Counted from the first letter of the stretch, positions 34,191 through 45,531 are shown. The stretch: 64,000 nt of DNA from Pseudoalteromonas xiamenensis (GCF_030994125.1 NZ_CP099918.1:434001-498000), one strand, 5' to 3'. The notes: generated by a model not told the origin, from the sequence alone. A program made the numbers and translations.

Positions 34191-35258
34191 TTAGGACATT
34201 TTGTACAATCTTAAGTTAGACGCATCCACTTTGTTTGCCGCTTCTTCGTAGCTCAGACGATATTGGTCGATCAGCTCGTCCATTTTCATTGCTGAATCGG
34301 CAATTTGACCCGCTGCTGTCGCGATTTGCTCTGAGCCTTTCACATTTTCAACTGACTTCCCTTGTATTGACGTGATCCGTGACACCACTTCATGCAATGC
34401 TATATTCTGATGGTGCGCATTTTCCGTTACTTCTTTGGTCCCCATTTCCACCGCTTTGGCTTGCTCTACCATGGTTTTAAGTAGCATGGTTACCGCACCA
34501 ATATCCTTAACGGCAAGTCCCGCTCTGTCTTTACTTGCCAATACGGTTTGGCTTGATGACGCTGCGGTGTGTTGTAACTCCACCACCATGTTGGCAATTT
34601 GTTCCGTGCATTCTTGTGTGCGATTGGCAAGGCTGCGTACTTCATCTGCGACCACCGCAAAACCTCGTCCTTGTTCACCCGCTCGCGCCGCTTCGATGGC
34701 CGCATTTAGCGCAAGTAAGTTGGTTTGTTCCGCAATGCTTCTAATCATGTCGACAACCGCGGTAATTTTGCCCACTTCGTCGTTCAAGGTATTAATTCGG
34801 TTTGCCGCGCCCGACATTTCATCCGACAACGCGAGAATCACATTGGACGTATCTTTCGCTTTATTTTCACCCAGTTCACACTCACGCACCAAGTTACCCA
34901 GCACCTCAAAATTTTGCTGCATTGAGTGCGTAACATGCTCTATGTTCTGCATCATTTGTTCCGCAGCAGCCGAAATCGACTCAATCCCTTGCTGCTGTTC
35001 TGAGAGGTTCTTTTGGCTATCCACAATTGCAAACGCCGTTTCATGCGTTGCAGTGGCAATTTTTGATGATGCTGTTTGAAACTGACTTAAATCGATGGTG
35101 AGCTGCTTGAGCAGCTCATTGATGTAATTTGCGGTCATACCTAGCTGGTCTTGCGTCACCACGTTGACTGTTTTGCGGAGTTCTTTATCCTCAATCACTT
35201 GGCGAATAACGCGACGGGTCAGGTCGGATTGCATTTTTGCAATCGCATCGTTTTCCAA
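34191..35258 (-). CDS. Chemoreceptor signalling half (3' part of a frameshifted NIT chemoreceptor)
   Basis: The frame encodes a HAMP-like start and a full methyl-accepting signalling domain with the hairpin tip ([40 protein letters not shown]). By itself it has no membrane span or sensor. Upstream, in the -1 frame, lies a NIT sensor ending in a membrane span. Joining the two at TGGAAAACG near 35247 gives a normal NIT-TM-signal chemoreceptor. A one-base loss in the A run is the simplest explanation. An internal start at 35258 is possible but weak. Confidence 0.75.
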   Translation of the reverse strand: MENDAIAKMQSDLTRRVIRQVIEDKELRKTVNVVTQDQLGMTANYINELLKQLTIDLSQFQTASSKIATATHETAFAIVDSQKNLSEQQQGIESISAAAEQMMQNIEHVTHSMQQNFEVLGNLVRECELGENKAKDTSNVILALSDEMSGAANRINTLNDEVGKITAVVDMIRSIAEQTNLLALNAAIEAARAGEQGRGFAVVADEVRSLANRTQECTEQIANMVVELQHTAASSSQTVLASKDRAGLAVKDIGAVTMLLKTMVEQAKAVEMGTKEVTENAHHQNIALHEVVSRITSIQGKSVENVKGSEQIATAAGQIADSAMKMDELIDQYRLSYEEAANKVDASNLRLYKMS

Positions 35259-36223
35259 ACCCCAAAGGTTATCGCTACCGCAAAGATTAACAATGCAAAC
35301 TCGCCAGTGACCAAATAAAGCGACTTAGTCAGTAGTTCTTTGGCTTCATGCACGCTAAAGTCCAAGGCTTGCAACTCCGCCTCACGCAACACTTCTATAC
35401 GCTTTGTGGCAGCGCTAAACCAAGCTTGCGCGTCCACGCCAAAACCCGTGTTTTTAGATAGGACGAGGTCACGATATTCATTCACTTGCTTAAACGACCT
35501 GTCATTTGCTGCTTTTTCAAATAGCGCTTTCTCTTCGCCAATCGCAAGACGGATTGCTGTTCTTAATGAATTTCTTTGGTAGTCAATGAGTTCAGAAGCC
35601 CTGACTACTTGTTTTTGGGTGATTTCATCTTTTGCGAAAACAGACGTTAACAAGGCTCGTTCAATACCCGCTTGCTCCTTCGCAAACGAAAAAGCATACA
35701 AGGCAGAGAGCTCATAACTCACGCGTTTATTCGTACTAATGTCTGAGGCGTCTTCTACAATTTTAAACCCAGCTCGATTGATTGAGGTATAAAATGCAAT
35801 GGCATCGGCTACTGTAGTCGAAAATGCATTTACTTCACCACGCACTTTGTTTCGCTCCATCAACAACGCCCGCATCGCCCTCAAGTCAGTTTCGACCCGC
35901 TTTCTGCGTTCCGTGTCGGCTGCAAGTGCATCTAACTCAGCCACCACGTTATCAACGACCTGACGCTGCCTATTTAAATCCGAGAGCACGTTGCTGTCCT
36001 TTGTCCCTAAATAGCCGGCCGTCATACCGCGTTCTTTTTGGATTTCATGAATGGTACTTAGCACAACACCTGCTAGTTCCGAATATTTTTCAATTTCATC
36101 CGCTTCTTTCGCATTTTTTAGTGCAACACCAACGTTCGCGAAGACCAAAAAAAGCAGCAAGATACAGGGTGTTATGACCAGTAGACTTAAATACTGACTA
36201 AAAAGACGCAAAAGAGAATTCAT
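35219..36223 (-). CDS. NIT-domain sensor half (5' part of a frameshifted chemoreceptor)
   Basis: The start ATG at 36223 has an AGGTGA ribosome site; the open frame to 36406 is not needed. A first membrane span ([22 protein letters not shown]) is followed by a periplasmic nitrate/nitrite-sensing-type helical domain ([16 protein letters not shown] is the NIT signature). A second span ([21 protein letters not shown]) comes next, then the frame runs out in 10 unrelated residues. The signalling domain continues in the -1 frame (34191-35258). Confidence 0.75.
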   Translation of the reverse strand: MNSLLRLFSQYLSLLVITPCILLLFLVFANVGVALKNAKEADEIEKYSELAGVVLSTIHEIQKERGMTAGYLGTKDSNVLSDLNRQRQVVDNVVAELDALAADTERRKRVETDLRAMRALLMERNKVRGEVNAFSTTVADAIAFYTSINRAGFKIVEDASDISTNKRVSYELSALYAFSFAKEQAGIERALLTSVFAKDEITQKQVVRASELIDYQRNSLRTAIRLAIGEEKALFEKAANDRSFKQVNEYRDLVLSKNTGFGVDAQAWFSAATKRIEVLREAELQALDFSVHEAKELLTKSLYLVTGEFALLIFAVAITFGVWKTMRLQKCNPT

Positions 36224-36429
36224 GCTCACCTGCCAGATAGAATGTTGGACTAATATCGAATTTCTGCTTATATGCACTGTAGATGACTTTTCGCAAACCA
36301 CCAAAAATGACGAGTTAGATTTTTTATAATTACGACTTTTTACTAATACCCTAGATTTTGTGTGGTTACTTAATACCTCCCCTTTCATACTTCCCACAAC
36401 AGACAATACTAATTCACCGTAAATGCTGA

Positions 36430-36464
36430 AAACGCCCAGTCAGTGATAATTCATCGACTGGGCG
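36430..36464 (-). terminator. Terminator of the gene at 36495
   Basis: CGCCCAGTC and GACTGGGCG form a 9-bp stem around a 14-base loop and are followed on the minus strand by TTTTC. It lies about 30 bp after the stop codon. Confidence 0.8.
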
Positions 36465-36494
36465 CTGATTGTTTGGGAATTACGTGACGCTATG

Positions 36495-36998
36495 TCAAGA
36501 CGACGCGCGCTCAAGCACGATGGTACACGCCGCCGGACTTTCTCCTGTCATGCTAACGACCGCGCTATAGCCATTAAATGTTTCGTCATAAATGCCATCA
36601 CCAGAGTAGTGCTTACTTTTACCACTTGCTGCTTTGTAAGCGTCTTTAGAGCTGGAATAGCCCGTTTCGCTCGTTGCAATTTTAAAGTAATTCTCTTTGT
36701 CGACTGGCGTCGCCGCCATAATCGCCCAACCAGAACCATTTGGCATGGTAATGTTCATGGTTATGTTTGAGCCAGCACCTTTGGCGTGTACACCCACTTC
36801 CCACAGCTCACCTTGGGCGATTTTGTCACCGTCGTCCATGTCACGTAAGCTGCCATGATCAACGTAAAAATTAACTTTCACGCTATCACCACACTGGTTT
36901 TGGATCCCAACAGCCAAATCATTGCGCTCTTTATCGCTCCCAAAAATACTTGAGATAAGGTCATTTACGTTAATGTTAAAGTTCGTATTCGTTGCCAT
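36495..36998 (-). CDS. Hypothetical soluble beta-rich protein
   Basis: The 167-residue protein has no signal peptide. It starts MATNTNFNINVNDLISSIF and is rich in alternating polar/apolar segments (NQCGDSVKVNFYVDHGS, NITMNITMPNGSGWAIMAA). Two cysteines occur (NQCGD and AACTIV). The gene has a good AAGGAGA ribosome site and its own terminator, so it is probably well expressed. The composition recalls small beta-sandwich lectins or toxins, but I recognise no family and make no functional claim. Confidence 0.7.
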   Translation of the reverse strand: MATNTNFNINVNDLISSIFGSDKERNDLAVGIQNQCGDSVKVNFYVDHGSLRDMDDGDKIAQGELWEVGVHAKGAGSNITMNITMPNGSGWAIMAATPVDKENYFKIATSETGYSSSKDAYKAASGKSKHYSGDGIYDETFNGYSAVVSMTGESPAACTIVLERASS

Positions 36999-37283
36999 TT
37001 TGATCTCCTTAAATAAACAGTTGTTTTGGCCTGTTAATTATGGAATTTCAGGAGTTGGGAAACATTACGACAACTTACACTGTGTTCACGCGCTCTGCAG
37101 CCCCGTTCATCCACTTTTGCGTGCTGAAAAGATGCTGTCTCGGTGTTTTATCTGGTTCGTAAAATAAAGGAACCTGTAAAAGGCTTTTCCCATGAAAAAG
37201 TGCTAAAAAATAGCAAGATAACCAAAATTTGCTATACCTAGATAACAACAATTCGATTAATCCGCCTATGTGGAGCTCACTGC

Positions 37284-38375
37284 ATGTTTTTCAAACGGAA
37301 TGTTCCAAATAAGTTCGAAGAAGAAGTTAAAGCACTCAAGAGTGAACGAGATCAACTACTCGAGAAACTAAACGATGTCGAACATCGTTTGCACACAGCA
37401 TATGAAGAATCCGCGGAAGTCGCTAGAGCTGTGGAAATTGAACGGACCATCGTCAAAAACTTTTTCTTATCACTGGATATGTTGGATGCGGTAAGACATG
37501 ACGTCGCGAGTTCTGCTGAGCTGTTAAAAGGCGAGCAATCTCGTTTAACCGGCAGCTTGAGTGACTTTCAAAACATCAGTTCAGGATTAAGCAGTTGCGT
37601 AAAAGTCTTGGTTGGTTTGACAGGACAAACCGAAAAGCTCAAAGATTCGTTTGAAAAATTATCTCAATCTGCCTCCGAAATTAATTCGTTTGTTACTCAG
37701 GTGCAAAGTATTTCAGAACAAACTAATTTACTTGCGTTGAATGCTGCTATTGAAGCTGCTCGCGCAGGTGAACAAGGTCGAGGATTTGCTGTCGTGGCTG
37801 ACGAAGTCAGAACGTTGGCGAGCCGTTCCTCAGAAGCGGCAGAAAAAATTTCACATCTCACCAACATCACAACCCAACAAACAGAAAATGCGTTTGAGCA
37901 TGTGAAACAAAACACGCATGAAACTGAAGTAGTTTCCAATACTGCGTCAGAAATCAATGAATCCGTTGGAAGCATGGCCGACTCATCTCGCGTTATGGCC
38001 GATGTAATTTCTGCGGCCAGTATGAGTACGTTTATCCAGACGGTGAAATTAGATCATTTAGTTTGGAAGGTGAACATTTATAAAGCGATACGCAGCGGAA
38101 AAGAAGGCGAAGAACATAAGTTTGCAGACCATCATCAATGTCGTTTAGGAAAGTGGTACTACGAAGGGGAAGGTCGCGATGATTTCGCCAACTTTTCTCA
38201 TTTCAAAAAACTCGAAGCCCCGCATGCTAAGGTTCATACTTCGGGCATTGAAGCCTTGCGTGCGAGTGCCCGAGGGGACAAAGAAATGCTGATCACCATG
38301 CTTTCGAATATGGAAAAAGCCAGTATGGAGGTTTTTGATTGCTTAAACGGCATCGAACGCCAAATGCACAGTTAA
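37284..38375 (+). CDS. Soluble chemoreceptor with C-terminal CZB zinc-binding domain
   Basis: The 363-residue protein has no membrane span. An N-terminal coiled coil ([23 protein letters not shown]) is followed by a methyl-accepting signalling domain ([35 protein letters not shown]). The C-terminal CZB domain has the zinc motif LDHLVWK and [16 protein letters not shown] receptors respond to zinc or hypochlorous acid through the Cys-Zn site; a cytosolic redox or metal sensor is likely. It converges on the histidine kinase gene. Confidence 0.9.
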   Translation: MFFKRNVPNKFEEEVKALKSERDQLLEKLNDVEHRLHTAYEESAEVARAVEIERTIVKNFFLSLDMLDAVRHDVASSAELLKGEQSRLTGSLSDFQNISSGLSSCVKVLVGLTGQTEKLKDSFEKLSQSASEINSFVTQVQSISEQTNLLALNAAIEAARAGEQGRGFAVVADEVRTLASRSSEAAEKISHLTNITTQQTENAFEHVKQNTHETEVVSNTASEINESVGSMADSSRVMADVISAASMSTFIQTVKLDHLVWKVNIYKAIRSGKEGEEHKFADHHQCRLGKWYYEGEGRDDFANFSHFKKLEAPHAKVHTSGIEALRASARGDKEMLITMLSNMEKASMEVFDCLNGIERQMHS

Positions 38376-38474
38376 AGTACTTTAGAGTCAATAGTACACG
38401 GTCATGACAATCGAAAAGACGGAAAGCGTAAAGCTGGCCTTTATGTATCGTCTTTTCACTCTCGTTTACGCCTT

Positions 38475-40301
38475 TCAAGATCCAACAGATTTTCCAACTT
38501 CCATAGACACCGAATGCAGTACAGCGACAAAAGCATCCTGTGAAATCGGTTTACTGACGACGGCGTCGAAACCAATTGCTTTGTAATGCGCAATATCGCT
38601 TTCAAACACATTCGCCGTGACCGCAATGATAGGTAAGTTTGGTCGCAGCGCTTTAATCGCTTTGCAAGCCTCCGTCCCATCCATTACCGGCATTTGAATA
38701 TCGAGCAAAACGAGGTCTACCTGTGTGGTCAATTTATTGATTGCTTCTTGCCCATTTGCAACCAATGTGGCATCGATACCAACGTTTTGCAGCATTTTGC
38801 TGATCACGATTTGGTTTATCGTATTGTCTTCGGCCACTAACGCGGTGAGGCCTTTTAATGGTGCGAATGTCACTTTATTGGGTTGTGCGCTAAGTTCATC
38901 CGATTGCAGGTGTTTAGGCAGTAAAAAATGAAGGTCTATTTGGGTTCCGACCTCTTCTTGGCTCATGACTTCAATGGCGCCGGACATCTCATCTAACAGT
39001 GCTTTGACTATCGGCATGCCTAGCCCCGTGCCGCCTTGGGTTCGGGTGGTCGATGCATCCGCTTGTTCGAAGCGTTCAAACATCTTTTGCATCGTCGCCT
39101 CACTCATGCCAATGCCTGTATCTGCAATCGTTATGTTCACCATGTCGTTTTCCGTAGAATCAGAAACTCGCACAGAAACACGGCCTTTCGGTGTAAATTT
39201 AACGGCGTTATTAAGCAAATTGAATAATATCTGCTTGATGCGTATTTCATCTCCTTCGCGCTGTTCAAAGCTTAATTGAGCATCAAATTCAAACATCAAA
39301 CCGTTCACACGACATTCTTCGCGAAAAATATGCTCAACCGTGTTCAATGTTTTATTGAGGTCAAAAGGCTTAGTATCGAGCTCAAGCTTACCCGCCTCTA
39401 AATAAGTGAAATCAAGAATGTCATTCACCAAACTAACAAGTAATTCACTGCACTGAATTGATGTGTCAATCAAATCGAGGTCTTCTTTTGCAATAGGCTT
39501 TTGTTTGAGTAACTGCAAACTGCCATAAATGCCATTAATCGGGGTTCTCAATTCATGTGACATATTCGCCAGAAGTTGAGACTTAACTTGATTCGCCTGT
39601 GTTAGATGCTCTTTTTGTTGCTGCAGTTGGTTAATGGTTTTCTCTAGTGACGCTAACAAATCACCAATGTAATCATCGGTTGTTTTGTTATGACGGTAAA
39701 AAAACACGATGAAAATCAATAAAAACAGCGACAGCATCGCAAGGAGAAAAGAATAAGACCTGATTTTTTCTTCGTTTTCCTTTGATATTGCACCTTCTTC
39801 GACCTCTATCGCGTGTTTCATGGCACTAAATACACCTTGTGCATAGTGAGCCTTTAAATCGTCATAGGTTGAATTCAAAAGGATGTTTTGCGCGTACTGC
39901 GTATAGCCCAGCTTGGCTTGTTCAAATGCCTTGCGTTCAATCTCAATCAGTGCTTGATTAACTTTCGCCGTGGAGGTGATCGCCTCATTAATTTCGGGAT
40001 CTAGACGTTGGGCGCTGGCAAGAGCCTCATCAAGCCGTGCGGCGTTAGTTTGATAACGCGTTTCCCATGTTGAGTCTTGCGTATAGGCAAACATCCGTGC
40101 TGACATGGTCAGTATTTCATCATAATGAATGATGTCTTTCGACATTATTTGTATCGCTTGCAAATGTTTATTTTGTCTATCGCGGGCAGCCAGACTTTGG
40201 AATAAAGAGGGGAGTAAATAAACAATAGCGAGCAACAGTACCACCAGTACAAGCAGTAATTTGGTGCGTAACTGACGGATCTCACCTAATTGCTTTGACA
40301 T
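38475..40301 (-). CDS. Hybrid sensor histidine kinase with receiver domain
   Basis: The 608-residue protein has membrane spans near residues 14-33 and 183-202 enclosing a helical periplasmic sensor of about 150 residues. The HisKA motif ANMSHELRTPINGI carries His249. The ATPase boxes are NLLNNAVKFTP, ADTGIGM and GGTGLGMPIV. A receiver domain with LLDIQMPVMDG follows (phospho-acceptor Asp near residue 535). No Hpt domain is present, so phosphate must pass to a separate protein. No partner regulator is adjacent. Confidence 0.9.
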   Translation of the reverse strand: MSKQLGEIRQLRTKLLLVLVVLLLAIVYLLPSLFQSLAARDRQNKHLQAIQIMSKDIIHYDEILTMSARMFAYTQDSTWETRYQTNAARLDEALASAQRLDPEINEAITSTAKVNQALIEIERKAFEQAKLGYTQYAQNILLNSTYDDLKAHYAQGVFSAMKHAIEVEEGAISKENEEKIRSYSFLLAMLSLFLLIFIVFFYRHNKTTDDYIGDLLASLEKTINQLQQQKEHLTQANQVKSQLLANMSHELRTPINGIYGSLQLLKQKPIAKEDLDLIDTSIQCSELLVSLVNDILDFTYLEAGKLELDTKPFDLNKTLNTVEHIFREECRVNGLMFEFDAQLSFEQREGDEIRIKQILFNLLNNAVKFTPKGRVSVRVSDSTENDMVNITIADTGIGMSEATMQKMFERFEQADASTTRTQGGTGLGMPIVKALLDEMSGAIEVMSQEEVGTQIDLHFLLPKHLQSDELSAQPNKVTFAPLKGLTALVAEDNTINQIVISKMLQNVGIDATLVANGQEAINKLTTQVDLVLLDIQMPVMDGTEACKAIKALRPNLPIIAVTANVFESDIAHYKAIGFDAVVSKPISQDAFVAVLHSVSMEVGKSVGS

Positions 40302-40554
40302 GCTTCGACCTTGATTACTTTGAAAATGCCATTTAGGTGCTTGATTAACTCACCCACGCTTCCTTTTAAAATTAACTGTAGCTTGTTTTTGTAAACTCAC
40401 CGCTTTTAACAACGTAAAACCGTGAAGGATGGTTAATGAGGCTTGAAACGCAGCATGATGGCTCATCAATCAAGACGTTTATAAGTAACGAGAATGAGCA
40501 GTTGCATCAACCACCGGTTGCTTTTACTGCTCTTTGATTTAGATGTGGGAAAAT

Positions 40555-41067
40555 TTACAGTCCAGTCACTTTAGATAAATGCGTTGCAAGTTGCAGAGTG
40601 ACCGTTGATTGTGGCGCGTCGACTGTCACTAACGCGGCTTCAAAATCCCCTTTTGAAAAGGTGTTATAGGTGTTGTTTGAGAGTGCGTAAGGCTCACTTG
40701 GCATACCTAAGAAGGGAAACACCATTCTATCGAGTTTGCCATCATCATCTTCATCATGAACCACACTCACGGCGTATTTTCCCGCTGGTATGTCTTTAAA
40801 TTGCACTAAAGTCATTGGAATTTGAGGCACCACCGCTTTCATAGCGAAGTAACGAGCCCCGTCTTTTTTGACGTTATCATCTGCATAGTAGCTTTCGCTA
40901 TTATCATGCAATAACACCAATAGTTTGCCATCGGTGTTTTGCACGTTATCTATGCGTACGGTGAGTTCCGTGAGCTTTCCTGGGTTAGCATTGATACTGG
41001 CTGAATTGGTGGACTGGCATCCCATTAATGTCAGCATCGTGGCGACTAAAACGAGTGTGTGTTTCAT
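40555..41067 (-). CDS. DUF2141 lipoprotein
   Basis: The 170-residue protein has a lipobox LMGC near residue 17 and the DUF2141 pattern: LTVRIDNVQNTDGKLLVLLHD, then IPAGKYAVSVVHDEDDDGKLD and FPFLGMPSEPYALSNN. These proteins are beta-rich envelope components of unknown function, common in Alteromonadales. It is monocistronic. Confidence 0.8.
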   Translation of the reverse strand: MKHTLVLVATMLTLMGCQSTNSASINANPGKLTELTVRIDNVQNTDGKLLVLLHDNSESYYADDNVKKDGARYFAMKAVVPQIPMTLVQFKDIPAGKYAVSVVHDEDDDGKLDRMVFPFLGMPSEPYALSNNTYNTFSKGDFEAALVTVDAPQSTVTLQLATHLSKVTGL

Positions 41068-41282
41068 CTGATTTCCTTATAACTGGCGTTTAAAAGAGCA
41101 AGGCAGTTAAACGATAGTGTTGTTTAAAAAGAATACTGTAAGAATGTGTAAGGAAGCGTGGTTAAATTGTAGAGACACTCAATCGTTCTGATTTTGAGAA
41201 TGATTTACGCGAATTATTGAATTTTTTGATTCGTTTTGAGAATGCTATTGTTATCACATCAACACGCTTAAGAGATAGACGT

Positions 41283-42122
41283 ATGAAAGTTTTAACCGCA
41301 CGCAAAGCCCAAGCAACTCAAGATGGTGCTGGCGTAAAAATAAATCGCATTGCAGGTTTTGATGGTAAAAGCCTCGACCCATTCTTGATGATTGATGAAT
41401 TAAAATCGGATGACAGCGGCGATTACATGGCCGGATTTCCAGCGCATCCACATCGCGGTATCGAAACGTTTACCTATATTCGTAAAGGGGGTTTTGAACA
41501 CCGCGACCAAATGGGTAACGTCAAAGCTATTCGCTCAGGCGACGTGCAGTGGATGAGTACTGGGCGCGGTGTCGTCCATTCCGAGATGCCGCTCGCCGAT
41601 GCCATCGATGGTATGCACGGTTTCCAAATTTGGCTCAATATGCCTGCAAAGGAAAAAATGCGTGCCCCTCGTTACCAGGATTCCGCTATGACTGGCGTGA
41701 AAACGGTGGAAACTGCGCAGGGGGTTGTACTTCGAGCATTAGCTGGAGATTGGCATATTGAAGGACAAACGGTCAGCGCTCACTTGCAAGGCCTCGCTGG
41801 TGATGGCGCGCTTGCGGATGTTGTTATGCCCGCTAACAGCAAAACGACCCTAGATTTGAGCCAACATGGCAAAGCCTTGATTTACATTCACAGCGGCAAC
41901 TTATTGGACGAACGATTCGGACAAATGATCCAGTTAACGCTTGATCCGACTGAGCCTGTCATTCTTGAAAGCGGTACTCATGGTGTGGGGTTACTCGTCC
42001 TTGCAGGCAACCCGATTAATGAGCGTATCGCCCATATGGGTCCATTCGTAATGAACACGCAAGAAGAGCTACACCAAGCCATTCGTGATTACCAACAAGG
42101 TCGCTTTGGCGACATTGTATAG
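41283..42122 (+). CDS. Pirin family protein
   Basis: The start at ATG 41283 gives 279 residues; the upstream in-frame ATG at 41217 adds a tail unlike pirins. The N-terminal cupin has the metal ligands of the family (FPAHPHRGIETFTYI, VVHSEMP). The C-terminal pirin domain includes GVGLLVLAGNPINE. Bacterial pirins are redox-active cupins, some acting as quercetinases. The reductase gene follows by 10 bp, suggesting an operon for handling electrophiles or quinones. Confidence 0.9.
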   Translation: MKVLTARKAQATQDGAGVKINRIAGFDGKSLDPFLMIDELKSDDSGDYMAGFPAHPHRGIETFTYIRKGGFEHRDQMGNVKAIRSGDVQWMSTGRGVVHSEMPLADAIDGMHGFQIWLNMPAKEKMRAPRYQDSAMTGVKTVETAQGVVLRALAGDWHIEGQTVSAHLQGLAGDGALADVVMPANSKTTLDLSQHGKALIYIHSGNLLDERFGQMIQLTLDPTEPVILESGTHGVGLLVLAGNPINERIAHMGPFVMNTQEELHQAIRDYQQGRFGDIV

Positions 42123-42132
42123 GGAGATTGAA

Positions 42133-43113
42133 ATGGGACTGTTAGTCGATGGGGTGTGGCATGACAAATGGTATGACACATCAAAATCAAATGGGCGGTT
42201 TGAACGCGAAGCGGCAAAATTGCGAAACTGGGTAACAAACACAGGTGAAGCTGGGCCAAGCGGTGAAGCAGGATTTAAAGCAGAACAAGGCCGTTATCAT
42301 TTATATGTTTCGCTTGCTTGCCCTTGGGCACACCGCACCTTGATCATGAGAAAGTTAAAAGGGCTTGAAACGTATATCGACGTGTCCGTAGTGAGCCCAG
42401 ATATGTTGTCACACGGCTGGAGTTTTGACACCGACGCCATGAGCTCTGGCGATGCATTGTATCAGCTGAATTTTTTACATGAGTTATACGTAAAACATGA
42501 TCCAACCTACTCTGGTCGAGTCACCGTGCCTGTGCTTTGGGATAAGCACACACAGCGCATTGTGAGTAATGAATCGAGTGAAATCATACGCATGTTTAAT
42601 ACGGCCTTTAATTCGCTGACTCACAACGACGATGACTATTATCCCCAAGCATTGCGTACTCAGATTGATGACATTAACGAGTTCATTTACCACAACGTGA
42701 ATAATGGCGTATACAAAGTTGGCTTCGCAACGACACAAGACGCCTATGAAAACGCGTTTGACACGCTGTTTGCAGCGCTAGATACATTAGACAAAGCGCT
42801 CTCAACGAAACGGTACTTGCTAGGCAGTACGCTTACGGAAGCCGACATTCGTCTTTTTACAACACTGGTACGTTTTGATGCTGTCTATGTTGGGCATTTC
42901 AAATGCAATCTATGTCGTATTGAAGACTATCCCAATTTAAGTGAATATTTGCGAGATGTATACCAAGTCGCAGGGGTCGCTGACACCACAGATTTAATGC
43001 ACATTAAGCGCCACTATTACTTCAGCCATACTCAAATTAACCCAACTCAAGTCGTACCGATTGGACCAAAGCTCAATCTATCACGACCCCACAATCGTGC
43101 ATTACTAGCTTAA
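42133..43113 (+). CDS. Glutathione S-transferase family protein, glutathionyl-hydroquinone reductase type
   Basis: The 326-residue protein has an N-terminal extension and the active-site motif SLACPWAHRTL, whose cysteine reduces glutathionyl-hydroquinones in the Xi class (E. coli YqjG). SNESSEIIRMFN matches the class. The start ATG at 42133 has GGGAG upstream. It is in an operon with the pirin gene. Confidence 0.9.
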   Translation: MGLLVDGVWHDKWYDTSKSNGRFEREAAKLRNWVTNTGEAGPSGEAGFKAEQGRYHLYVSLACPWAHRTLIMRKLKGLETYIDVSVVSPDMLSHGWSFDTDAMSSGDALYQLNFLHELYVKHDPTYSGRVTVPVLWDKHTQRIVSNESSEIIRMFNTAFNSLTHNDDDYYPQALRTQIDDINEFIYHNVNNGVYKVGFATTQDAYENAFDTLFAALDTLDKALSTKRYLLGSTLTEADIRLFTTLVRFDAVYVGHFKCNLCRIEDYPNLSEYLRDVYQVAGVADTTDLMHIKRHYYFSHTQINPTQVVPIGPKLNLSRPHNRALLA

Positions 43114-43249
43114 TGACAACATAATAAATGCGGTGGATAGACCCCTCCGCCGCTCATTAATGTCCCAATAATTCGTATAAAGTTGTTTGTACTATCAATT
43201 TTTCCGAATACAGCGATTCATTTTTCTCGATGTTAACTAATTAAAAGGT

Positions 43250-43271
43250 GAACTAAAGTTCAATTCGAACT
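43250..43271. promoter_or_regulatory. Possible operator upstream of katG
   Basis: Three GAACT/AGTTC half-sites (43250-43254, 43257-43261, 43267-43271) form two overlapping inverted repeats 30 bp before the katG start. A peroxide or other regulator may bind here. The motif does not clearly match OxyR or Fur. Confidence 0.35.
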
Positions 43272-43300
43272 GAGAACGATTCACATTAGGAAGCATCGAT

Positions 43301-45520
43301 ATGAGAACGACGAAAAAGCACATGCTCTCTGCTGTAGCGATTATGGTGTCGGTTTTTGCCACACCGAGCTATGCAAGCATGACCAATGAAGCAAAAACCA
43401 ACCAGTTTTGGTGGCCAGAGCAACTCAACCTAAGCCCACTTCGACAACACGCCGCAGAATCCAATCCGTATGGTACGAATTACAACTACGTCGCTGAATT
43501 CAGCAAGTTAAATTTACAGCAAGTAAAACAAGACATTGAAACAACGCTTAAAGACTCCAAAGATTGGTGGCCAGCTGATTGGGGTCACTACGGGCCTTTA
43601 ATGATCCGTATGGCATGGCACAGCGCTGGGGTTTATCGAATTCACGACGGTCGTGGTGGTGCGGCAGGCGGCCAACAACGTTTTGATCCGCTCAATAGCT
43701 GGCCTGACAACGCGAATTTAGACAAAGCTCGTCGTCTACTTTGGCCGGTAAAGAAAAAGTACGGCAAGAGCCTTTCTTGGGCTGACTTAATGGTCTTAGC
43801 TGGTAACGTCGCGCTGGAATCGATGGGTTTCGAAACGCTTGGTTTTGCCGGTGGTCGCGCGGATGACTGGGAGCCTGATTTGGTATACTGGGGCCCTGAG
43901 ACCGCATTTTTAAAAGACGAGCGCCGCGACAATAAAGGTAAGTTAAAAGGCCCTCTTGCGGCCGTAGAAATGGGCTTGATTTACGTGAACCCTGAAGGTC
44001 CACATGGTAAACCCGATCCATTACTTGCAGCTCAAGATATTCGGATGTCTTTTGGCCGTATGGCGATGAACGACGACGAAATCGTTGCATTAATTGCGGG
44101 TGGACATACGTTTGGTAAAGCCCACGGAGCGAAGAAACCTGCAGATTGCACAGGCAAAGAACCCGCAGCGGCCGCCATTGAAGAACAAGGCTTTGGTTGG
44201 AAAAACAAATGTGGCAAAGGCCATAGTGAAGATACGACCACAAGTGGTCTTGAAGGTGCGTGGACCGTTACGCCCACTCAATGGTCGACTAACTATTTAG
44301 ATAACCTAATGAATTTCAACTGGGTAATCACGAAAAGTCCAGCCGGTGCTACGCAATGGATCCCTGACAATGCAGCCGCGTCGAACTTAGTTCCCGACGC
44401 GCATGTGGCGGGTAAACGCCATGCGCCTATCATGTTTACGACAGACTTGGCGTTAAAATTTGATCCGCAGTTTAAACAGATTGTTGACCGATTCAGAGCA
44501 GATCCAAAAGAGTTCGAACATGCGTTTGCAAAAGCATGGTTTAAATTGACTCACCGCGATATGGGGCCTCGTGCTCGCTACGTTGGTGCGGAAGTACCAA
44601 GTGAAGTATTCTCTTGGCAAGATCCTGTGCCTGACGCTGATTACACTCCGATTACGGCATCCGATGTAAAAACATTGAAAGCACAAATTTTAAAATCCGG
44701 TTTAAGTGTCCCTGAACTTGTTCGAACCGCATGGGCTGCGGCTTCAAGCCACCGCGTAACCGATATGCGCGGTGGTGCAAATGGGGGTCGTTTACGTTTA
44801 GAACCGCAGATCAGTTGGAAAGCGAATAACCCAACCGAAGTTAAGAAAGTGTTGGCTGAACTTGAATCGATACAACAGTCGTTTAATCAACGTGCTGGCA
44901 AGAAACACGTTTCACTTGCTGACCTAATCGTACTGGGTGGTAGCGCAGCGGTGGAGAAAGCCGCAAGCGAAGCTGGCGTGAACGTCGAGGTTGAATTTAA
45001 ACCTGGCCGCACAGACGCAACGCAAGCACAAACCGACATCAACTCCTTTGCGGTCCTTGAACCAAAGGCTGATGCATTCAGAAACTATTACACTATGGAC
45101 GCATTTATGTCACCGACCGAAATGTTAGTTGATAAGTCCAACATGTTAGGTCTGACAGTGCCTGAAATGACGGTGTTGCTGGGTGGAATGCGCGCACTCG
45201 ATGCAAACTACCAAGGTTCTAAAAATGGTGTATTTACGAATAAACCTGGTACGTTGACGAATGATTTCTTCATTAACTTACTCGATATGTCTACGACATG
45301 GAGTAAATCAGCAACGGAAGGTTTATACGAAGGTCACGACCGCAAAACTGGCGAACTCAAATGGACAGCAACGCCTGTTGATTTGATTTTCGGCTCGCAC
45401 TCAGAACTACGCGCAATTGCAGAAGTTTATGCTTCTGATGACGCTAAACAGAAGTTTGTAAATGACTTTGTTGAAGTGTGGGTAAAAGTCATGCGTTTAG
45501 ACCGCTTCGACCTACGTTAA
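43301..45520 (+). CDS. katG: Catalase-peroxidase with signal peptide
   Basis: The 739-residue protein is full length for the family. The distal haem residues are in [13 protein letters not shown] (Arg103, Trp106, His107). The Tyr (IYVNPEG) and Met (FGRMAMND) of the Met-Tyr-Trp adduct are present, as is the proximal His in [11 protein letters not shown] signal peptide ([19 protein letters not shown]) precedes the domain, so this is a periplasmic KatG like KatP of pathogenic E. coli, not the usual cytoplasmic form. It has an AGGAAG ribosome site and a terminator at 45532. Confidence 0.95.
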   Translation: MRTTKKHMLSAVAIMVSVFATPSYASMTNEAKTNQFWWPEQLNLSPLRQHAAESNPYGTNYNYVAEFSKLNLQQVKQDIETTLKDSKDWWPADWGHYGPLMIRMAWHSAGVYRIHDGRGGAAGGQQRFDPLNSWPDNANLDKARRLLWPVKKKYGKSLSWADLMVLAGNVALESMGFETLGFAGGRADDWEPDLVYWGPETAFLKDERRDNKGKLKGPLAAVEMGLIYVNPEGPHGKPDPLLAAQDIRMSFGRMAMNDDEIVALIAGGHTFGKAHGAKKPADCTGKEPAAAAIEEQGFGWKNKCGKGHSEDTTTSGLEGAWTVTPTQWSTNYLDNLMNFNWVITKSPAGATQWIPDNAAASNLVPDAHVAGKRHAPIMFTTDLALKFDPQFKQIVDRFRADPKEFEHAFAKAWFKLTHRDMGPRARYVGAEVPSEVFSWQDPVPDADYTPITASDVKTLKAQILKSGLSVPELVRTAWAAASSHRVTDMRGGANGGRLRLEPQISWKANNPTEVKKVLAELESIQQSFNQRAGKKHVSLADLIVLGGSAAVEKAASEAGVNVEVEFKPGRTDATQAQTDINSFAVLEPKADAFRNYYTMDAFMSPTEMLVDKSNMLGLTVPEMTVLLGGMRALDANYQGSKNGVFTNKPGTLTNDFFINLLDMSTTWSKSATEGLYEGHDRKTGELKWTATPVDLIFGSHSELRAIAEVYASDDAKQKFVNDFVEVWVKVMRLDRFDLR

Positions 45521-45531
45521 TTCGATAAGCC

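Noticed and set aside
34145..34198. Lone attC-like site (TAACGC...GCGTTA) at the end of the chemoreceptor
   Set aside because: Only about 36 bp, the inner arms pair weakly, and it is a single copy far from the integron.
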